DNA of 38,809 nt from Methylobacterium sp. (GCA_013823325.1 PNLY01000052.1:1-38809); one strand, 5' to 3'. Shown: positions 1-10,029, counted from the stretch's first letter. The notes: generated by a model from the letters alone, not told the origin. A program made the numbers and translations.

Positions 1-359
1 AACAGCAGCGGACCCATCTCCGAGATGGTGGCGCGGACCGGGTGCCCCTGCTCGCCGAACACGTCCCAGAACACGGTGGTGAACTGGTCGGGCTCGTATT
101 TGAGGCCGAGCTCCTCGGCGCGCTTGACGAAGGGCGGCTTGGAATTGCCGGGCGCTGCGATGCCGGAGAGGTCGCCCTTGATGTCGGCAGCGAAGACCGG
201 CACGCCGTGCTTGGCGAAGCCCTCCGCCAGCACCTGCAGTGTCACCGTCTTGCCGGTTCCGGTCGCGCCGGTGACCAGGCCGTGGCGGTTGGCGAGCTTG
301 AGCAGCAGCACCTCCGGCTTCTCGCTCTTGCCGATCAGGATCGTGCCGTCATCCGCCAT
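1..359 (-). CDS. DUF853 family (HerA-like) ATPase, 5' part only
   Basis: This is the N-terminal 119 residues of a gene that runs off the left edge on the minus strand. The start ATG is at 359-357. The protein opens with MADDGTILIGKSEKPEVLL and has a Walker A loop GATGTGKT near residues 32-39, followed by a strand ending in FAADIKGDLSGIA and the segment GNSKPPFVKRAEELG. That order is typical of the DUF853 (YjgR-like) family of HerA/FtsK-related P-loop ATPases. Family members are thought to be DNA-translocating helicases, but the cellular role is poorly known. Walker B and the C-terminus lie outside the window. No strong Shine-Dalgarno sequence is visible upstream. The next gene is divergent, with 150 bp between them. 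Confidence 0.85.
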   Translation of the reverse strand, partial: MADDGTILIGKSEKPEVLLLKLANRHGLVTGATGTGKTVTLQVLAEGFAKHGVPVFAADIKGDLSGIAAPGNSKPPFVKRAEELGLKYEPDQFTTVFWDVFGEQGHPVRATISEMGPLL

Positions 360-450
360 GGTCGCGCCTGTTCCGTTGCCATAAGGTCGTGCAAGGGGTG
401 TAGCGAAACGAGACGTTGGGCGGAAGCATGAAGATCGCTTCCATCGCAGA

Positions 451-468
451 TAGTTTATGTGTAAACTA
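451..468. promoter_or_regulatory. AT-rich inverted repeat between divergent genes (candidate operator)
   Basis: The repeat TAGTTTA-TGTG-TAAACTA has perfect 7-bp arms and a 4-base centre. It lies in the 150-bp gap between the divergent DUF853 gene and the small gene at 510, and is one of the few AT-rich stretches in the area. The symmetry and place suit a dimeric regulator site or a promoter element. I cannot name the regulator. A hairpin role in the 5' leader of the downstream gene is possible but weak (7 bp, mostly A-T). Confidence 0.4.
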
Positions 469-509
469 TTTTCAGAGCACCAGAAGGCTCAACATCAGAG
501 GACCGCACG

Positions 510-896
510 ATGGATGAACTGATCTCCCGCATCACGGCCGCCTCCGGCCTCGACGAGTCGCTGGCCAGGAAGGCGATCGGCATCATCCTCGCCTTCCTGC
601 AGAAGGAAGGCCCCGCGGCGGAGATCGGCCAGCTGATGGCGGCGCTGCCGGGTGCGCAGGAGCTCGCCGACGCCGAAGGCGGCGCCAAGGGCGGCCTGCT
701 CGGCACGATCGGCGGCATGATGGGCGGTGGCGGCGGCGTCATGGCGCTCGGCGGCCAGCTGATGGGCGCCGGCCTGTCGATGGGCCAGATCCAGAGCGTC
801 TCCAAGGAGATGTTCGCTGTCGGCCGCGAGAAGGCGGGCGAGGACACGATGGGCGCGATCGTCGGCGCGATCCCAGGCCTCGGCCAGTTCGTCTGA
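510..896 (+). CDS. Small Gly/Ala-rich DUF2267/DUF2780-like protein
   Basis: This is a 128-residue acidic, glycine- and alanine-rich protein without a signal peptide. Residues 1-50 (MDELISRITAASGLDES, then AIGIILAFLQKEGPAAEI) form helices of the type seen in DUF2267/DUF2780 (VcgC/VcgE-like) proteins. A Gly/Met-rich centre follows (GGMMGGGGGVMALGGQLMG), and the protein ends in a conserved-looking segment, REKAGED..GAIVGAIPGLGQFV. Proteins of this build are common as hypotheticals in Hyphomicrobiales; the function is unknown. It is monocistronic, with an AT-rich palindrome upstream and a strong intrinsic terminator 27 bp after the stop. The start ATG follows a weak GAGGA-containing leader. Membership of the exact Pfam family is a judgement from sequence feel only. 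Confidence 0.75.
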   Translation: MDELISRITAASGLDESLARKAIGIILAFLQKEGPAAEIGQLMAALPGAQELADAEGGAKGGLLGTIGGMMGGGGGVMALGGQLMGAGLSMGQIQSVSKEMFAVGREKAGEDTMGAIVGAIPGLGQFV

Positions 897-923
897 GCCG
901 AAACATCCCTAGGAGATATTGCG

Positions 924-949
924 ACGCCGCCCTTCCGGGGCGGCGTTTT
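924..949 (+). terminator. Rho-independent terminator after the small DUF2267-like gene
   Basis: A perfect 9-bp GC-rich stem (924-932 paired with 938-946, ACGCCGCCC/GGGCGGCGT) has a 5-base loop and runs into TTTTCGTTTG. It sits just after the stop at 896 and separates this gene from the methylmalonyl-CoA mutase operon. Confidence 0.85.
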
Positions 950-1142
950 CGTTTGCAAGCATAGGCGTTCCCTGTCGCGGGATTGCGCATTTCGGCACGG
1001 CTTTCCGACCAAGGGGGCATTTGCGTTCGCGCCGAGCCATGGCAATCAGGACTTCGCGGTTGCACAATGGGCCGCCAACTGGCGTGCGTTCCATCGCCCG
1101 ACGGACATGGCGGGAGGAACGCATGCAAGGAGTTCGTTGCTG

Positions 1143-3068
1143 ATGACCTCGACAGTCCTCGCCGACCTGCCCTTCATGGACGCTTTCGCCACGCCGAGCG
1201 AAGCGCAGTGGCGCGCTGCTGTCGACAAGGTGCTGAAGGGTGCCGACTTCGAGAAGAAGCTGGTCGGACGCACGACGGACGGGATCCGCATCGAACCGCT
1301 CTACGAGGCGGCAACCGAGCAAGGCGCACGCCCCCTGCGCGCAGAGGCCGGACGCTGGCGCGTCGCGGCGCGCGTCGATCACCCGGATACAACTGAAGCG
1401 TCGAGGCTCGCCCTCGCCGAGCTGGAAGGTGGTGCCGATTCCCTCAGCCTGGCTTTCGCCGGTGCTCCTGCGGCGCATGGCTTCGGCCTTACCGCAGCGT
1501 CTGTCGAGGCACTCGACATGGCGCTCGACGGCATCATGCTCGACCTCGTCCGCCTGCGGCTCGATCCGGCTCCCGGCGGCCGCAAGCACGCGCTGCTGCT
1601 GGCCGAGCTGGCCGAGAAGCGCGGTCATGCACCCTCCTCCCTCCAGATCGATTTCGGCATGGAGCCGATCGGCGTGCTCGCGAGCACGGGGGCGCTTGCG
1701 GTGCCATTGCCCGAGCTCGGCAAGCGCATCGCCGAGACGATCGGCACGCTCAAGGCGCGCGGCTTCACCGGCCCGTTCCTCGCCGCTGACGGCCGGATCT
1801 GGCACGAAGCCGGCGCGACCGAGGCTCAGGAGCTCGGTGCCGTGCTGGCGACGGCCGTAACCTATCTGCGCCGGCTGGAAGCTGAAGGGCTCCGGCTCGC
1901 CGAGGCACGCGACGCCATCTCGTTCGCCCTTGTCGCCGATGCCGACGAATTCGTCACCATCTCCAAGCTGCGCGCCGCCCGCCTGCTCTGGGACCGGGTG
2001 CAGCGCGCTTGCGGGCTTGAGCCAAAACCCGTCTTCATCCATGCCGAGACTGCCTGGCGCTCGCTGACCCGGCGCGACCCGTGGGTGAACCTGTTGCGCG
2101 GCACGATCGCCGCCTTCTCGGCCGGCGTCGGCGGCGCCGATTCGATCGGCGTGCAGCCCTTCACCGCGGCGCTCGGCCTGCCCGACGGCTTCGCCCGCCG
2201 CATCGCCCGCAACACCCAGTTGATCCTGCTCGAAGAAGCCAATCTCTGGCGAGTCGCCGATCCGGCGGCAGGCGCCGGCGGCTTCGAGGCGCTGACGCAG
2301 GCTCTGTGCGAACAAGGCTGGCGCAAGTTCCAGGACCTCGAGGCGGAAAGCTCCGGCGGCCTTACCGGCATCGTCGCCGCGCTCGCCAACGGCCATATCC
2401 AGAAGGGGCTCTCGCGCGAGCGTGATGGCCGGGCCAAGGCGATCGCGACCCGGCGCGAGCCGATCACCGGCACCAGCGAATTCCCCAATCTGTCGGAAGC
2501 CTCGGTCTCGGTCCTGGCGCCGCCGCCCGCTGCTTCCACTGAACGCACCGGTAGCGACGGCGCGATCACCGTCGATGCGCTACCGAGCATCCGCCTCGCC
2601 GAGCCGTTTGAGGCGTTGCGCGCCAGCGCCGACATCGCCGAAGCCGCCGGCGAGCGGCCGAAGGCCTTCCTCGCCACGCTGGGCCCGATCGCCGGGTTCA
2701 CCGCCCGCTCCGGCTTCGCCCGCAACCTGTTCGAGGCCGGCGGCATCGCCGCACCCTCCGGCGACGGCTTCGCCAAGGCCGGCGCGACCGATCTCGACGC
2801 GCTCATCGTCGCTTTCCGCGCTTCCGGAGCGAAACTCGCCTGCCTGTGCGGCTCCGACGAGAGCTATGCCGCTGAGGCGGTCCCCGCAGCGAAGGCGCTG
2901 ACCGCAGCGGGCGCGACGGTGTGGCTCGCCGGCCGCCCGGGCGAGCAGGAGGCGGCGCTGCGCGAGGCCGGGGTGACGAACTTCATCTTCGCCGGCTGCG
3001 ACGCCGTCGCCGTGCTACAGGACGCGCTGATGATCGCCATATCCCCTGTCAGCACCAGCAAGGGATGA
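1143..3068 (+). CDS. mutA: Methylmalonyl-CoA mutase, small (beta) subunit
   Basis: This 641-residue protein is the non-catalytic partner of the heterodimeric adenosylcobalamin-dependent methylmalonyl-CoA mutase, which interconverts (R)-methylmalonyl-CoA and succinyl-CoA in propionyl-CoA breakdown. It shows the mutase barrel pattern, with [20 protein letters not shown] near residue 25 and [29 protein letters not shown] around residues 350-385. The C-terminal 130 residues look like a cobalamin-binding fold, but the DxHxxG cobalt-ligand motif is absent (the equivalent region reads [15 protein letters not shown]), as known for small subunits. The ATG at 1143 is chosen because AAGGAG lies 10 bases upstream; an in-frame ATG at 1107 lacks such a site. 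Its stop overlaps the thiD start (ATGA), so it heads a three-gene operon. The 246-bp region upstream, after the terminator, should hold the promoter, which I could not pinpoint. Confidence 0.93.
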   Translation: MTSTVLADLPFMDAFATPSEAQWRAAVDKVLKGADFEKKLVGRTTDGIRIEPLYEAATEQGARPLRAEAGRWRVAARVDHPDTTEASRLALAELEGGADSLSLAFAGAPAAHGFGLTAASVEALDMALDGIMLDLVRLRLDPAPGGRKHALLLAELAEKRGHAPSSLQIDFGMEPIGVLASTGALAVPLPELGKRIAETIGTLKARGFTGPFLAADGRIWHEAGATEAQELGAVLATAVTYLRRLEAEGLRLAEARDAISFALVADADEFVTISKLRAARLLWDRVQRACGLEPKPVFIHAETAWRSLTRRDPWVNLLRGTIAAFSAGVGGADSIGVQPFTAALGLPDGFARRIARNTQLILLEEANLWRVADPAAGAGGFEALTQALCEQGWRKFQDLEAESSGGLTGIVAALANGHIQKGLSRERDGRAKAIATRREPITGTSEFPNLSEASVSVLAPPPAASTERTGSDGAITVDALPSIRLAEPFEALRASADIAEAAGERPKAFLATLGPIAGFTARSGFARNLFEAGGIAAPSGDGFAKAGATDLDALIVAFRASGAKLACLCGSDESYAAEAVPAAKALTAAGATVWLAGRPGEQEAALREAGVTNFIFAGCDAVAVLQDALMIAISPVSTSKG

Positions 3069-3892
3069 GCATGCCGATCGCCCTTACCATCGCCGGCTCC
3101 GACTCCAGTGGCGGCGCCGGCATCCAGGCCGACCTCAAGACCTTCGCCGCGCACCAGGTCTATGGCGCCAGCGTCATCGTCGCGCTCACTGCGCAGAACA
3201 CCACCGCGGTGACGGCGATCCATCCGGTGCCGGCCGATTTCGTCGCCGCACAGATCGATGCCGTGTTTGACGACCTCGCGGTCGATGCGGTCAAGATCGG
3301 CATGCTCGCTACCGCCGAGCTGATCGAGACCGTCGCCGACGGGCTCGAACGCCACAATGCGAAGAACATCGTGCTTGACCCGGTGATGATCGCGGCTTCC
3401 GGGGGGCGGCTCCTGCAGGAAGATGCGATCGAGGCGCTGAAGCGTCGCCTGCTGCCGCTCTGCACGATCGTCACGCCGAACCTGCCCGAGGCAGCCGCTT
3501 TGCTCGGAACCGCCATGGCGGAAACCGAGGATGCCGCAGCCGAACAGGCGCAGGCGCTGCTCGCGCTCGGCCCGGCCAATGTCCTGGTCAAGGGCGGCCA
3601 TGGAACGGGCGACGACAGCGTCGATATCCTGATCGGCAGGGACGGCCGCCGCGAGCGCCTGGTCGCGCCGCGCATCGCGACGCAGAACACTCACGGCACC
3701 GGCTGTACCTTGTCCTCCGCGATCGCCTCGGGCCTCGCCCATGGCATCGCCCTCAACGAGGCGGTGGCACTGGCCAAACGTTACATCTCGGCCGCGATCG
3801 CGGCTTCGGACGCGGTCAAGGTTGGCCGCGGCCACGGACCGGTGCATCATTTCCACCATTGGTGGGACAGACCAGACGGGAGCAAGCCATGA
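3065..3892 (+). CDS. thiD: Hydroxymethylpyrimidine/phosphomethylpyrimidine kinase
   Basis: This 275-residue ribokinase-fold enzyme phosphorylates 4-amino-5-hydroxymethyl-2-methylpyrimidine and its monophosphate in thiamin synthesis and salvage. The N-terminus has the diagnostic [22 protein letters not shown]. Further on are [16 protein letters not shown] substrate strands, KIGMLAT and VLDPVM near the middle, and the anion-hole motif [14 protein letters not shown] near residues 204-217 with the catalytic Cys. The length fits ThiD. The start at 3065 overlaps the mutA stop by 4 bp (ATGA); a second ATG at 3071 is possible. The stop likewise overlaps the mutB start by 4 bp. No other thiamin gene is visible in the window. 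Its place between two mutase subunit genes is odd. A different pyrimidine- or vitamin-like substrate cannot be excluded, but the sequence looks like an ordinary ThiD. Confidence 0.93.
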   Translation: MSMPIALTIAGSDSSGGAGIQADLKTFAAHQVYGASVIVALTAQNTTAVTAIHPVPADFVAAQIDAVFDDLAVDAVKIGMLATAELIETVADGLERHNAKNIVLDPVMIAASGGRLLQEDAIEALKRRLLPLCTIVTPNLPEAAALLGTAMAETEDAAAEQAQALLALGPANVLVKGGHGTGDDSVDILIGRDGRRERLVAPRIATQNTHGTGCTLSSAIASGLAHGIALNEAVALAKRYISAAIAASDAVKVGRGHGPVHHFHHWWDRPDGSKP

Positions 3893-6054
3893 CCGCGATC
3901 CCGGATTTCACGAAGCTCGCTTTCGCCGACGCGGTCGCGAGCGCGACCGCTCCGCAGCGCACCGGCGATCTCTGGCAGACGCCGGAGGACATTCCGGTCA
4001 AGCCGCTCTACACGGCTGCCGACCGCGACGGCCTACCCTTCGTCGGCACGCTCCCCGGCATAGCGCCCTATCTGCGCGGCCCCTACCCGACCATGTATGT
4101 CAACCAGCCCTGGACGATCCGGCAATATGCCGGCTTCTCCACGGCGGAGGACTCGAATGCCTTCTACCGGCGCAATCTCGCCGCCGGCCAGAAGGGTCTC
4201 TCGGTCGCCTTCGATCTCGCCACCCATCGCGGCTATGACAGCGACCATCCGCGTGTCGGCGGCGATGTCGGCATGGCCGGCGTCGCGATCGATTCGATCT
4301 ACGACATGCGCACGCTGTTCTCCGGCATCCCGCTCGACCAGATGAGCGTGTCGATGACGATGAACGGCGCGGTGCTGCCGGTGCTGGCGCTCTACATCGT
4401 CGCGGCGGAAGAACAGGGCGTGCCGGCGGCCAAGCTCTCGGGGACCATCCAGAACGACATCCTCAAGGAGTTCATGGTCCGCAACACCTATATCTACCCG
4501 CCCTCGCCCTCGATGCGGATCATCGGCGACATCTTCGCCTACACCTCGGCGAACATGCCGAAGTTCAATTCGATCTCGATCTCCGGCTACCACATGCAGG
4601 AGGCCGGAGCGACGCAGGACCTCGAGCTCGGCTACACCCTCGCCGACGGCGTCGAATATATCCGCGCCGGCCAGCAGGCAGGGCTCGGCGTCGATGTCTT
4701 CGCGCCGCGGCTGTCCTTCTTCTGGGCCATCGGCATGAACTTCTTCATGGAGGTGGCGAAGCTCCGGGCGGCCAGGCTGATCTGGGCCAAGCTGGTCAAG
4801 GATTTCGGGGCACAGAACGAGAAGTCCCTGCCCTTGCGTACCCATTGCCAGACCTCGGGCTGGTCGCTGACGGCGCAGGACGTCTTCAACAACGTGCCGC
4901 GCACCATGATCGAGGCGATGGCGGCGACGCAGGGGCACACCCAGTCACTGCACACCAACGCGCTCGACGAGGCGCTGGCGCTGCCCACCGACTTCTCGGC
5001 CCGCATCGCCCGCAATACCCAGATCGTGCTGCAGCAGGAAAGCGGTACGACAAGGATCATCGATCCCTGGGGCGGTTCCTATTATGTCGAGCGGCTCACC
5101 GCCGAGCTCGCCGCCAAGGCCTGGGGCCATATCAGGGAAGTCGAGGCGCTGGGCGGCATGGCCAAGGCGATCGAGGCCGGCATCCCCAAGCTCCGCATCG
5201 AGGAGGCCGCCGCCAAGACGCAGGCGCGCATCGACGGCCGCCAGCAGGCGATCATCGGGGTCAACATCTACAGGCCCGAGAACGAGGCCGCGATCGACGT
5301 GCTCAAGGTCGACAACGCCTCGGTCCGCGCCCAGCAGCTCGACAAGCTCCGGCGGCTCAAGGCCGAACGCAACGAGGCGGAGACGCAGGCTGCCCTCAGC
5401 GCCCTGACCAACGGTGCGCAACGCGACGGCAACCTGCTCGACCTAGCCGTCAAGGCGGCGCGGGCCAAGGCGACCGTCGGCGAGATCTCGCTGGCGATGG
5501 AGAAGGTGTTCGGGCGCCACCGCGCCGAGATCAAGGCGATCTCGGGCGTCTACAAGCGGGAGGTCGGCGAGATGAACCCTGCGGTGACGCGCGTACAGTT
5601 GATGTGCGAGGCCTTCGAGGAGGCCGATGGGCGCCGCCCCCGCATCCTCGTCGCCAAGATGGGCCAGGACGGGCACGACCGCGGCCAGAAGGTGATCGCC
5701 TCGGCCTTCGCCGATCTCGGCTTCGACGTCGATATCGGCCCGCTCTTCGCAACCCCGGACGAGGCGGCGCGCCAGGCCGTCGAGAACGACGTCCACATCG
5801 TCGGCGTCTCCTCGCTGGCGGCGGGCCATTTGACGCTGGTGCCGGAGCTCAAGGCGGCACTCGCCAAGGCGGGCCGGCCCGACATCATGATCGTGGTGGG
5901 CGGCGTGATCCCGCCGCAGGATTTCGACGCCCTGATCGAAGCCGGCGCCAGCGCGATCTTCCCGCCCGGCACCGTCATCGCCGATGCGGCCGAAAAGCTG
6001 CTGGAAGAACTCAACCAGCGCCTAGGCTACACGCAGAAAAACGCGGCGGAGTGA
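3889..6054 (+). CDS. mutB: Methylmalonyl-CoA mutase, large (alpha) catalytic subunit
   Basis: This 721-residue protein carries the active site of methylmalonyl-CoA mutase. The N-terminal part has the substrate-barrel hallmarks: [20 protein letters not shown] around residues 65-85, then [16 protein letters not shown] and [28 protein letters not shown] and [13 protein letters not shown] lie further on. The C-terminal cobalamin domain has an intact DxHxxG motif (D594, H596, G599 in GQDGHDRGQ), with H596 as the expected cobalt ligand, and a later GGVIPPQDF loop. It starts on an ATGA overlap with thiD, so expression is probably translationally coupled. The stop codon lies in the loop of a hairpin that serves the convergent neighbour as terminator. 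The mutase needs MeaB for protection, and a meaB gene lies at 19.8 kb. EC 5.4.99.2 is a confident call. Confidence 0.96.
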   Translation: MTAIPDFTKLAFADAVASATAPQRTGDLWQTPEDIPVKPLYTAADRDGLPFVGTLPGIAPYLRGPYPTMYVNQPWTIRQYAGFSTAEDSNAFYRRNLAAGQKGLSVAFDLATHRGYDSDHPRVGGDVGMAGVAIDSIYDMRTLFSGIPLDQMSVSMTMNGAVLPVLALYIVAAEEQGVPAAKLSGTIQNDILKEFMVRNTYIYPPSPSMRIIGDIFAYTSANMPKFNSISISGYHMQEAGATQDLELGYTLADGVEYIRAGQQAGLGVDVFAPRLSFFWAIGMNFFMEVAKLRAARLIWAKLVKDFGAQNEKSLPLRTHCQTSGWSLTAQDVFNNVPRTMIEAMAATQGHTQSLHTNALDEALALPTDFSARIARNTQIVLQQESGTTRIIDPWGGSYYVERLTAELAAKAWGHIREVEALGGMAKAIEAGIPKLRIEEAAAKTQARIDGRQQAIIGVNIYRPENEAAIDVLKVDNASVRAQQLDKLRRLKAERNEAETQAALSALTNGAQRDGNLLDLAVKAARAKATVGEISLAMEKVFGRHRAEIKAISGVYKREVGEMNPAVTRVQLMCEAFEEADGRRPRILVAKMGQDGHDRGQKVIASAFADLGFDVDIGPLFATPDEAARQAVENDVHIVGVSSLAAGHLTLVPELKAALAKAGRPDIMIVVGGVIPPQDFDALIEAGASAIFPPGTVIADAAEKLLEELNQRLGYTQKNAAE

Positions 6055-6063
6055 TCCGCCGCG
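6037..6063 (-). terminator. Terminator of the small secreted gene, overlapping the mutB 3' end
   Basis: A perfect 9-bp stem (6042-6050 with 6055-6063, CGCGGCGGA/TCCGCCGCG) encloses a 4-base loop that contains the mutB stop TGA. Read on the minus strand the stem is followed at once by TTTTT (complement of 6037-6041), a textbook intrinsic terminator for the gene at 6083-6337. Read on the plus strand it is followed by CTCTCTTGG, so it may also stop mutB transcription, less efficiently. Confidence 0.85.
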
Positions 6064-6082
6064 CTCTCTTGGCTTTCAGAGC

Positions 6083-6337
6083 TTACCAGCCACCGCGCCA
6101 GCGGTGATAATAGCGCGGTGGGGGCGGCGGCCCATAGAAGCGCGGGCCGTCATAATGGCGGCGCCAACGCGGCACGCCCCAGTAGCCATAGGCCGGCGGC
6201 GCCCGCCAGCCATAGCCGGGGCCGTCGTAGTAGGCCTGCTGGATCAGGACGCCGGCCTTTGCCTCGCTGGGCGATGCCGCGCTGATCCCGAGCGCGGCGG
6301 CAGCGATGAGGCCGGCAGAAGCGAGGGTACGAAACAT
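6083..6337 (-). CDS. Small secreted Tyr/Pro/Gly/Arg-rich protein
   Basis: This 84-residue protein has a clear Sec signal peptide (MFRTLASAGLIAAAALGISA, with a likely cut near A-K-A|GV at about residue 29). The mature part is short and low in complexity, rich in Tyr, Pro, Gly, Trp and Arg (PAYGYWGVPRWRRHYDG, then a PPPPP run and RYYHRWRGGW at the C-terminus). Such proteins are frequent in Hyphomicrobiales and are presumed periplasmic or outer-surface; no function is established. The start at 6337 is preferred over the upstream ATG at 6391 because an AGGAG site lies just upstream and it begins exactly at the signal peptide. It is convergent to mutB, 28 bp away, and uses the terminator at 6037-6063. 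Confidence 0.8.
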   Translation of the reverse strand: MFRTLASAGLIAAAALGISAASPSEAKAGVLIQQAYYDGPGYGWRAPPAYGYWGVPRWRRHYDGPRFYGPPPPPRYYHRWRGGW

Positions 6338-6516
6338 CGTGATGTCTCCTCTTGCCGGAGCAGGAAGGCTTCCCGCTCTTGCAAGCACCATCGCGCAACC
6401 GGGCTGAACCGGGTTTGAGCGGGACGTTCAGCGGGCGTTTAGCCAAGCTGTTCCGTGAATGACCGAAACCATCTAAACTTGATGTCGAACGAGCATCCGG
6501 CACCGACGACAACGCG

Positions 6517-6813
6517 ATGATGAGTCAGGACGAGATCAAGCGGCGAATTCTGGCGATGCAGCCGGAGTTGCGCGCGCGCGGCGTCAGCCACGTCGCGCTC
6601 TTCGGATCGCGGGCTCGCGGCGACGCACGGGCCGACAGCGATGTCGACCTGATGATCGATGTCGATGATCCGCGTTTTTCGATCATCGATCTTGTTGGTG
6701 TCGAACAGGATTTGTCGGAGCATATCGGCCTGCCGGTCCAGATCACATTGCGACGGAGCTTGTCGGAACGGCTGGCGAGAGCAACGTGCGATGAGCGGAT
6801 AGAGCTGTTCTAA
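6517..6813 (+). CDS. MntA-type minimal nucleotidyltransferase antitoxin
   Basis: This 98-residue protein has the minimal nucleotidyltransferase signature GSX10DXD (G30, S31, then D42 and D44 in GSRARGDARADSDVD). In MntA/HepT systems this protein neutralises HepT by transferring AMP units to a HepT tyrosine. On the later beta strand, where many relatives have an Asp (VDLV type), this protein reads PVQITLRR, so a third acidic metal ligand is not obvious. The stop TAA shares one base with the start of the HepT-like gene, the usual arrangement for the pair. Two adjacent ATG codons (6517 and 6520) are both possible starts; no strong ribosome site decides. A housekeeping nucleotidyltransferase role is less likely given the partner. 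Confidence 0.88.
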   Translation: MMSQDEIKRRILAMQPELRARGVSHVALFGSRARGDARADSDVDLMIDVDDPRFSIIDLVGVEQDLSEHIGLPVQITLRRSLSERLARATCDERIELF

Positions 6814-7166
6814 TGGCGCCAACCGTTGGCGACCGGATCAGCCACATCAAGGAGGCTATTGCGAACATCCGTGCCATGCGCCAGACGAACGGCGATGAGC
6901 AGATCAAGCGCGACCCCATCCTACGTGCGGCTCTTGAGCGCTTCTTCGAGATCATCAGTGAAGCGAGCCGGCACATTCCAGAAGAGGCGCGCGCAGCCCA
7001 CGTGCAGATTCCCTGGAAACGCATCGCTGGCATCGGAAATTTCCTGCGCCATGTCTATAACGACATAGACGTGGACGTCCTTCTCAATGCCGCTGACGAC
7101 GACTTTGACCTGTTCGAAGGCGCGCTCGACCAGATTGTGGCAAGCGGTCGCAATTCGACCGAATAA
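6813..7166 (+). CDS. HepT-like (DUF86) toxin with variant HEPN motif
   Basis: This 117-residue all-helical protein of the HepT/DUF86 HEPN family is expected to be the RNase toxin partner of the MntA protein before it. The core segment is IPWKRIAGIGNFLRHVYNDID, residues 66-86. HepT proteins usually carry RX4-6HXY, for example R-N-x-x-x-H-x-Y. Here the position five before H80 is Gly (G75), while an Arg (R79) directly precedes H80; Y82, the expected AMP-acceptor tyrosine, is kept. The downstream acidic tail is rich in Asp. From memory, similar GNxLRHxY versions recur in alphaproteobacteria, so this may be a subfamily and not a dead copy. It overlaps mntA by one base and ends 3 bp from the convergent potI gene. 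Confidence 0.87.
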   Translation: MAPTVGDRISHIKEAIANIRAMRQTNGDEQIKRDPILRAALERFFEIISEASRHIPEEARAAHVQIPWKRIAGIGNFLRHVYNDIDVDVLLNAADDDFDLFEGALDQIVASGRNSTE

Positions 7167-7169
7167 GCC

Positions 7170-7958
7170 TCATCGCCCCGCCAGCGCATCCCGCTTCATC
7201 AGCAGCGACGCCCCGATCACCGCGACCGCCACTGCCGCGATCATGATCGTGCAGGCGGCGTTGATCTCGGGCGTGACGCCGAGGCGGATCGCCGAATAGA
7301 GCCGCATCGGCAGCGTCGTCGCGCCCGGCCCGGTGGTGAAGCTGGCGATGACGAGATCGTCGAGCGAGAGCGTGAAGGCGAGCATCCAGGCGGCAGCGAC
7401 GGCCGGCCAGATCAGCGGCAGCGTCACCGTCCGGAAGGTTTCTACCGGAGTCGCACCAAGATCGCGCGCAGCTTCCTCCAGCGAGCGGTCGAAGCCGGCG
7501 AGCCTGGCCTGCACGACGATGCAGGCGAAGCCGAGGCTGAAGGTCGCGTGGGCGATCACCACGGTCCAGTAGCCGCGCTCGACATCGCCGGCGACGAAGA
7601 GCAGCAGCAGCGACAGCCCGGTGATCACCTCCGGCATCACCAAAGGCGCCATCACCATGCCAGAGAACAAGGTGCGGCCGGAAAAGACCCGATAGCGCGC
7701 CAACGCCAGCGCGGCCAGCGTCCCCAGCACCGTCGCAAGCGTCGCCGAGACCAGCGCGACGCGGATCGTCAGCCCGGCCGCATCGAGCAGCGGCTCGTTG
7801 CGCATGAGCGCGCCGTACCAATGCGTCGAGAAGCCGCCCCAGACCGTCACCAGCCGCGAGGCGTTGAAGGAATAGGCGATCAGCGCGACGATTGGCAGAT
7901 AGAGAAAGGCGAAGCCGGCGACGAGCGCTGCGAGATGGAAGGCTCCGAAGCGTCTCAT
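7170..7958 (-). CDS. potI: Putrescine/spermidine ABC transporter permease PotI
   Basis: This 262-residue inner-membrane permease has about six hydrophobic segments, starting LAALVAGFAFLYLPIVALIAYSF. The C-terminal half has the ABC permease EAA-type loop EAARDLGATPVETFRTVTLPLIWPA that docks the ATPase. Sequence and order match PotI/PotC of polyamine importers. It is the last gene of a four-gene minus-strand operon potF-potG-potH-potI and begins on an ATGA overlap with potH. The stop lies 3 bp from that of the convergent HepT-like gene, with no terminator hairpin I can see between them. Confidence 0.92.
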   Translation of the reverse strand: MRRFGAFHLAALVAGFAFLYLPIVALIAYSFNASRLVTVWGGFSTHWYGALMRNEPLLDAAGLTIRVALVSATLATVLGTLAALALARYRVFSGRTLFSGMVMAPLVMPEVITGLSLLLLFVAGDVERGYWTVVIAHATFSLGFACIVVQARLAGFDRSLEEAARDLGATPVETFRTVTLPLIWPAVAAAWMLAFTLSLDDLVIASFTTGPGATTLPMRLYSAIRLGVTPEINAACTIMIAAVAVAVIGASLLMKRDALAGR

Positions 7959-8853
7959 TGGGTCGCTCCGCGCGCCCGCTGCAGCAGCATCAGCGGCAGG
8001 ACGAGCACGACGAGCAACACGATCGCCACCGCCGAGGCGAGCGGCCAGTCGCGGTTGGAGAAGAACTCGTTCCAGAGCACCTTGCCGACCATCAGCGTGT
8101 CGGAGCCCCCCAGCAGGTCGGGGATGACGAATTCGCCGATCGCCGGGATGAAGACCAGGGCCGAGCCGGCGAGGATGCCGGGGATCGAGAGCGGCAGGGT
8201 CACGGTCAGGAAAGTGGTCAGCGGCGTCGCGCCGAGATCGGAGGCCGCTTCCAGCAAGGTGCCGTCGAGCTTCTGCAAAGTCGAGAACAGCGGCAGCACC
8301 ATGAAGGGCAGATAGGAATAGACCATGCCGACCAGCACGGCGGCGTCTGTGTTGAGCAGGCGCAAGGGTTCACTGGTCAGCCCGATCCCCATCAGCGCCA
8401 TGTCGAGTAAACCATCCGGCCTGAGGATGCCGATCCAGGCGTAGACGCGGATCAGGAACGAGGTCCAGAACGGCAGGATGACGAGGACGAGCAGGATGCC
8501 CTGCCAGCGCTTGGGAGCCAGCGCCATCGCATAGGCCAGCGGATAGCCGATCGCGAGCGCGATCAGCGTCGTCAGCGCCGCGATGCGCAGCGAGGACAGA
8601 TAGCTCTGCCAATAGAGCGGATCGTCGCCGAGCAGGCGGAAATTCTCCAGATCGAGCTGACCGAGAAACTCGCCCAGTTGGCTGAAGCCGGAGAAATGCG
8701 GCGCATAGGGCGGCTGGTCGGTCGCGGCGTCCGAGAGCGCGATCCGCAGCACGATCACGAAGGGCGCGACGAAGAAAGCGATGAGCCAGAGATAGGGAAT
8801 GGCCGCGACCAGCAGGCCACGCCCCGTCCCACTGGCTCGGGGAGTCGGCTTGC

Positions 8854-8857
<4 letters not shown>
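7955..8857 (-). CDS. potH: Putrescine/spermidine ABC transporter permease PotH
   Basis: This is a 300-residue membrane protein. The first transmembrane segment is AIPYLWLIAFFVAPFVIVL, followed by a periplasmic loop and five further segments. The EAA loop reads LLEAASDLGATPLTTFLTVTLP, and the family-typical LPFWTSFLIRVYAW lies in the middle. It pairs with PotI to form the translocation pore. The start codon is GTG, overlapping the potG stop as GTGA, and the stop overlaps the potI start. Translational coupling across the whole cassette is likely. Confidence 0.92.

Positions 8858-10025
<1,168 letters not shown>

Positions 10026-10029
<4 letters not shown>

Noticed and set aside
952..959. TTTGCAAG resembling one half of the PccR propionate-regulator motif (TTTGCAAA) upstream of mutA
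   Set aside because: Only one imperfect half occurs, it directly follows the upstream terminator U-tract, and no second half lies at the right spacing.
1115..1139. GGAAC-N-CGTT resembling an EcfG general-stress promoter ahead of mutA
   Set aside because: The spacing is about 14 bases, short of the 16-18 expected, and the second part falls just before the start codon.
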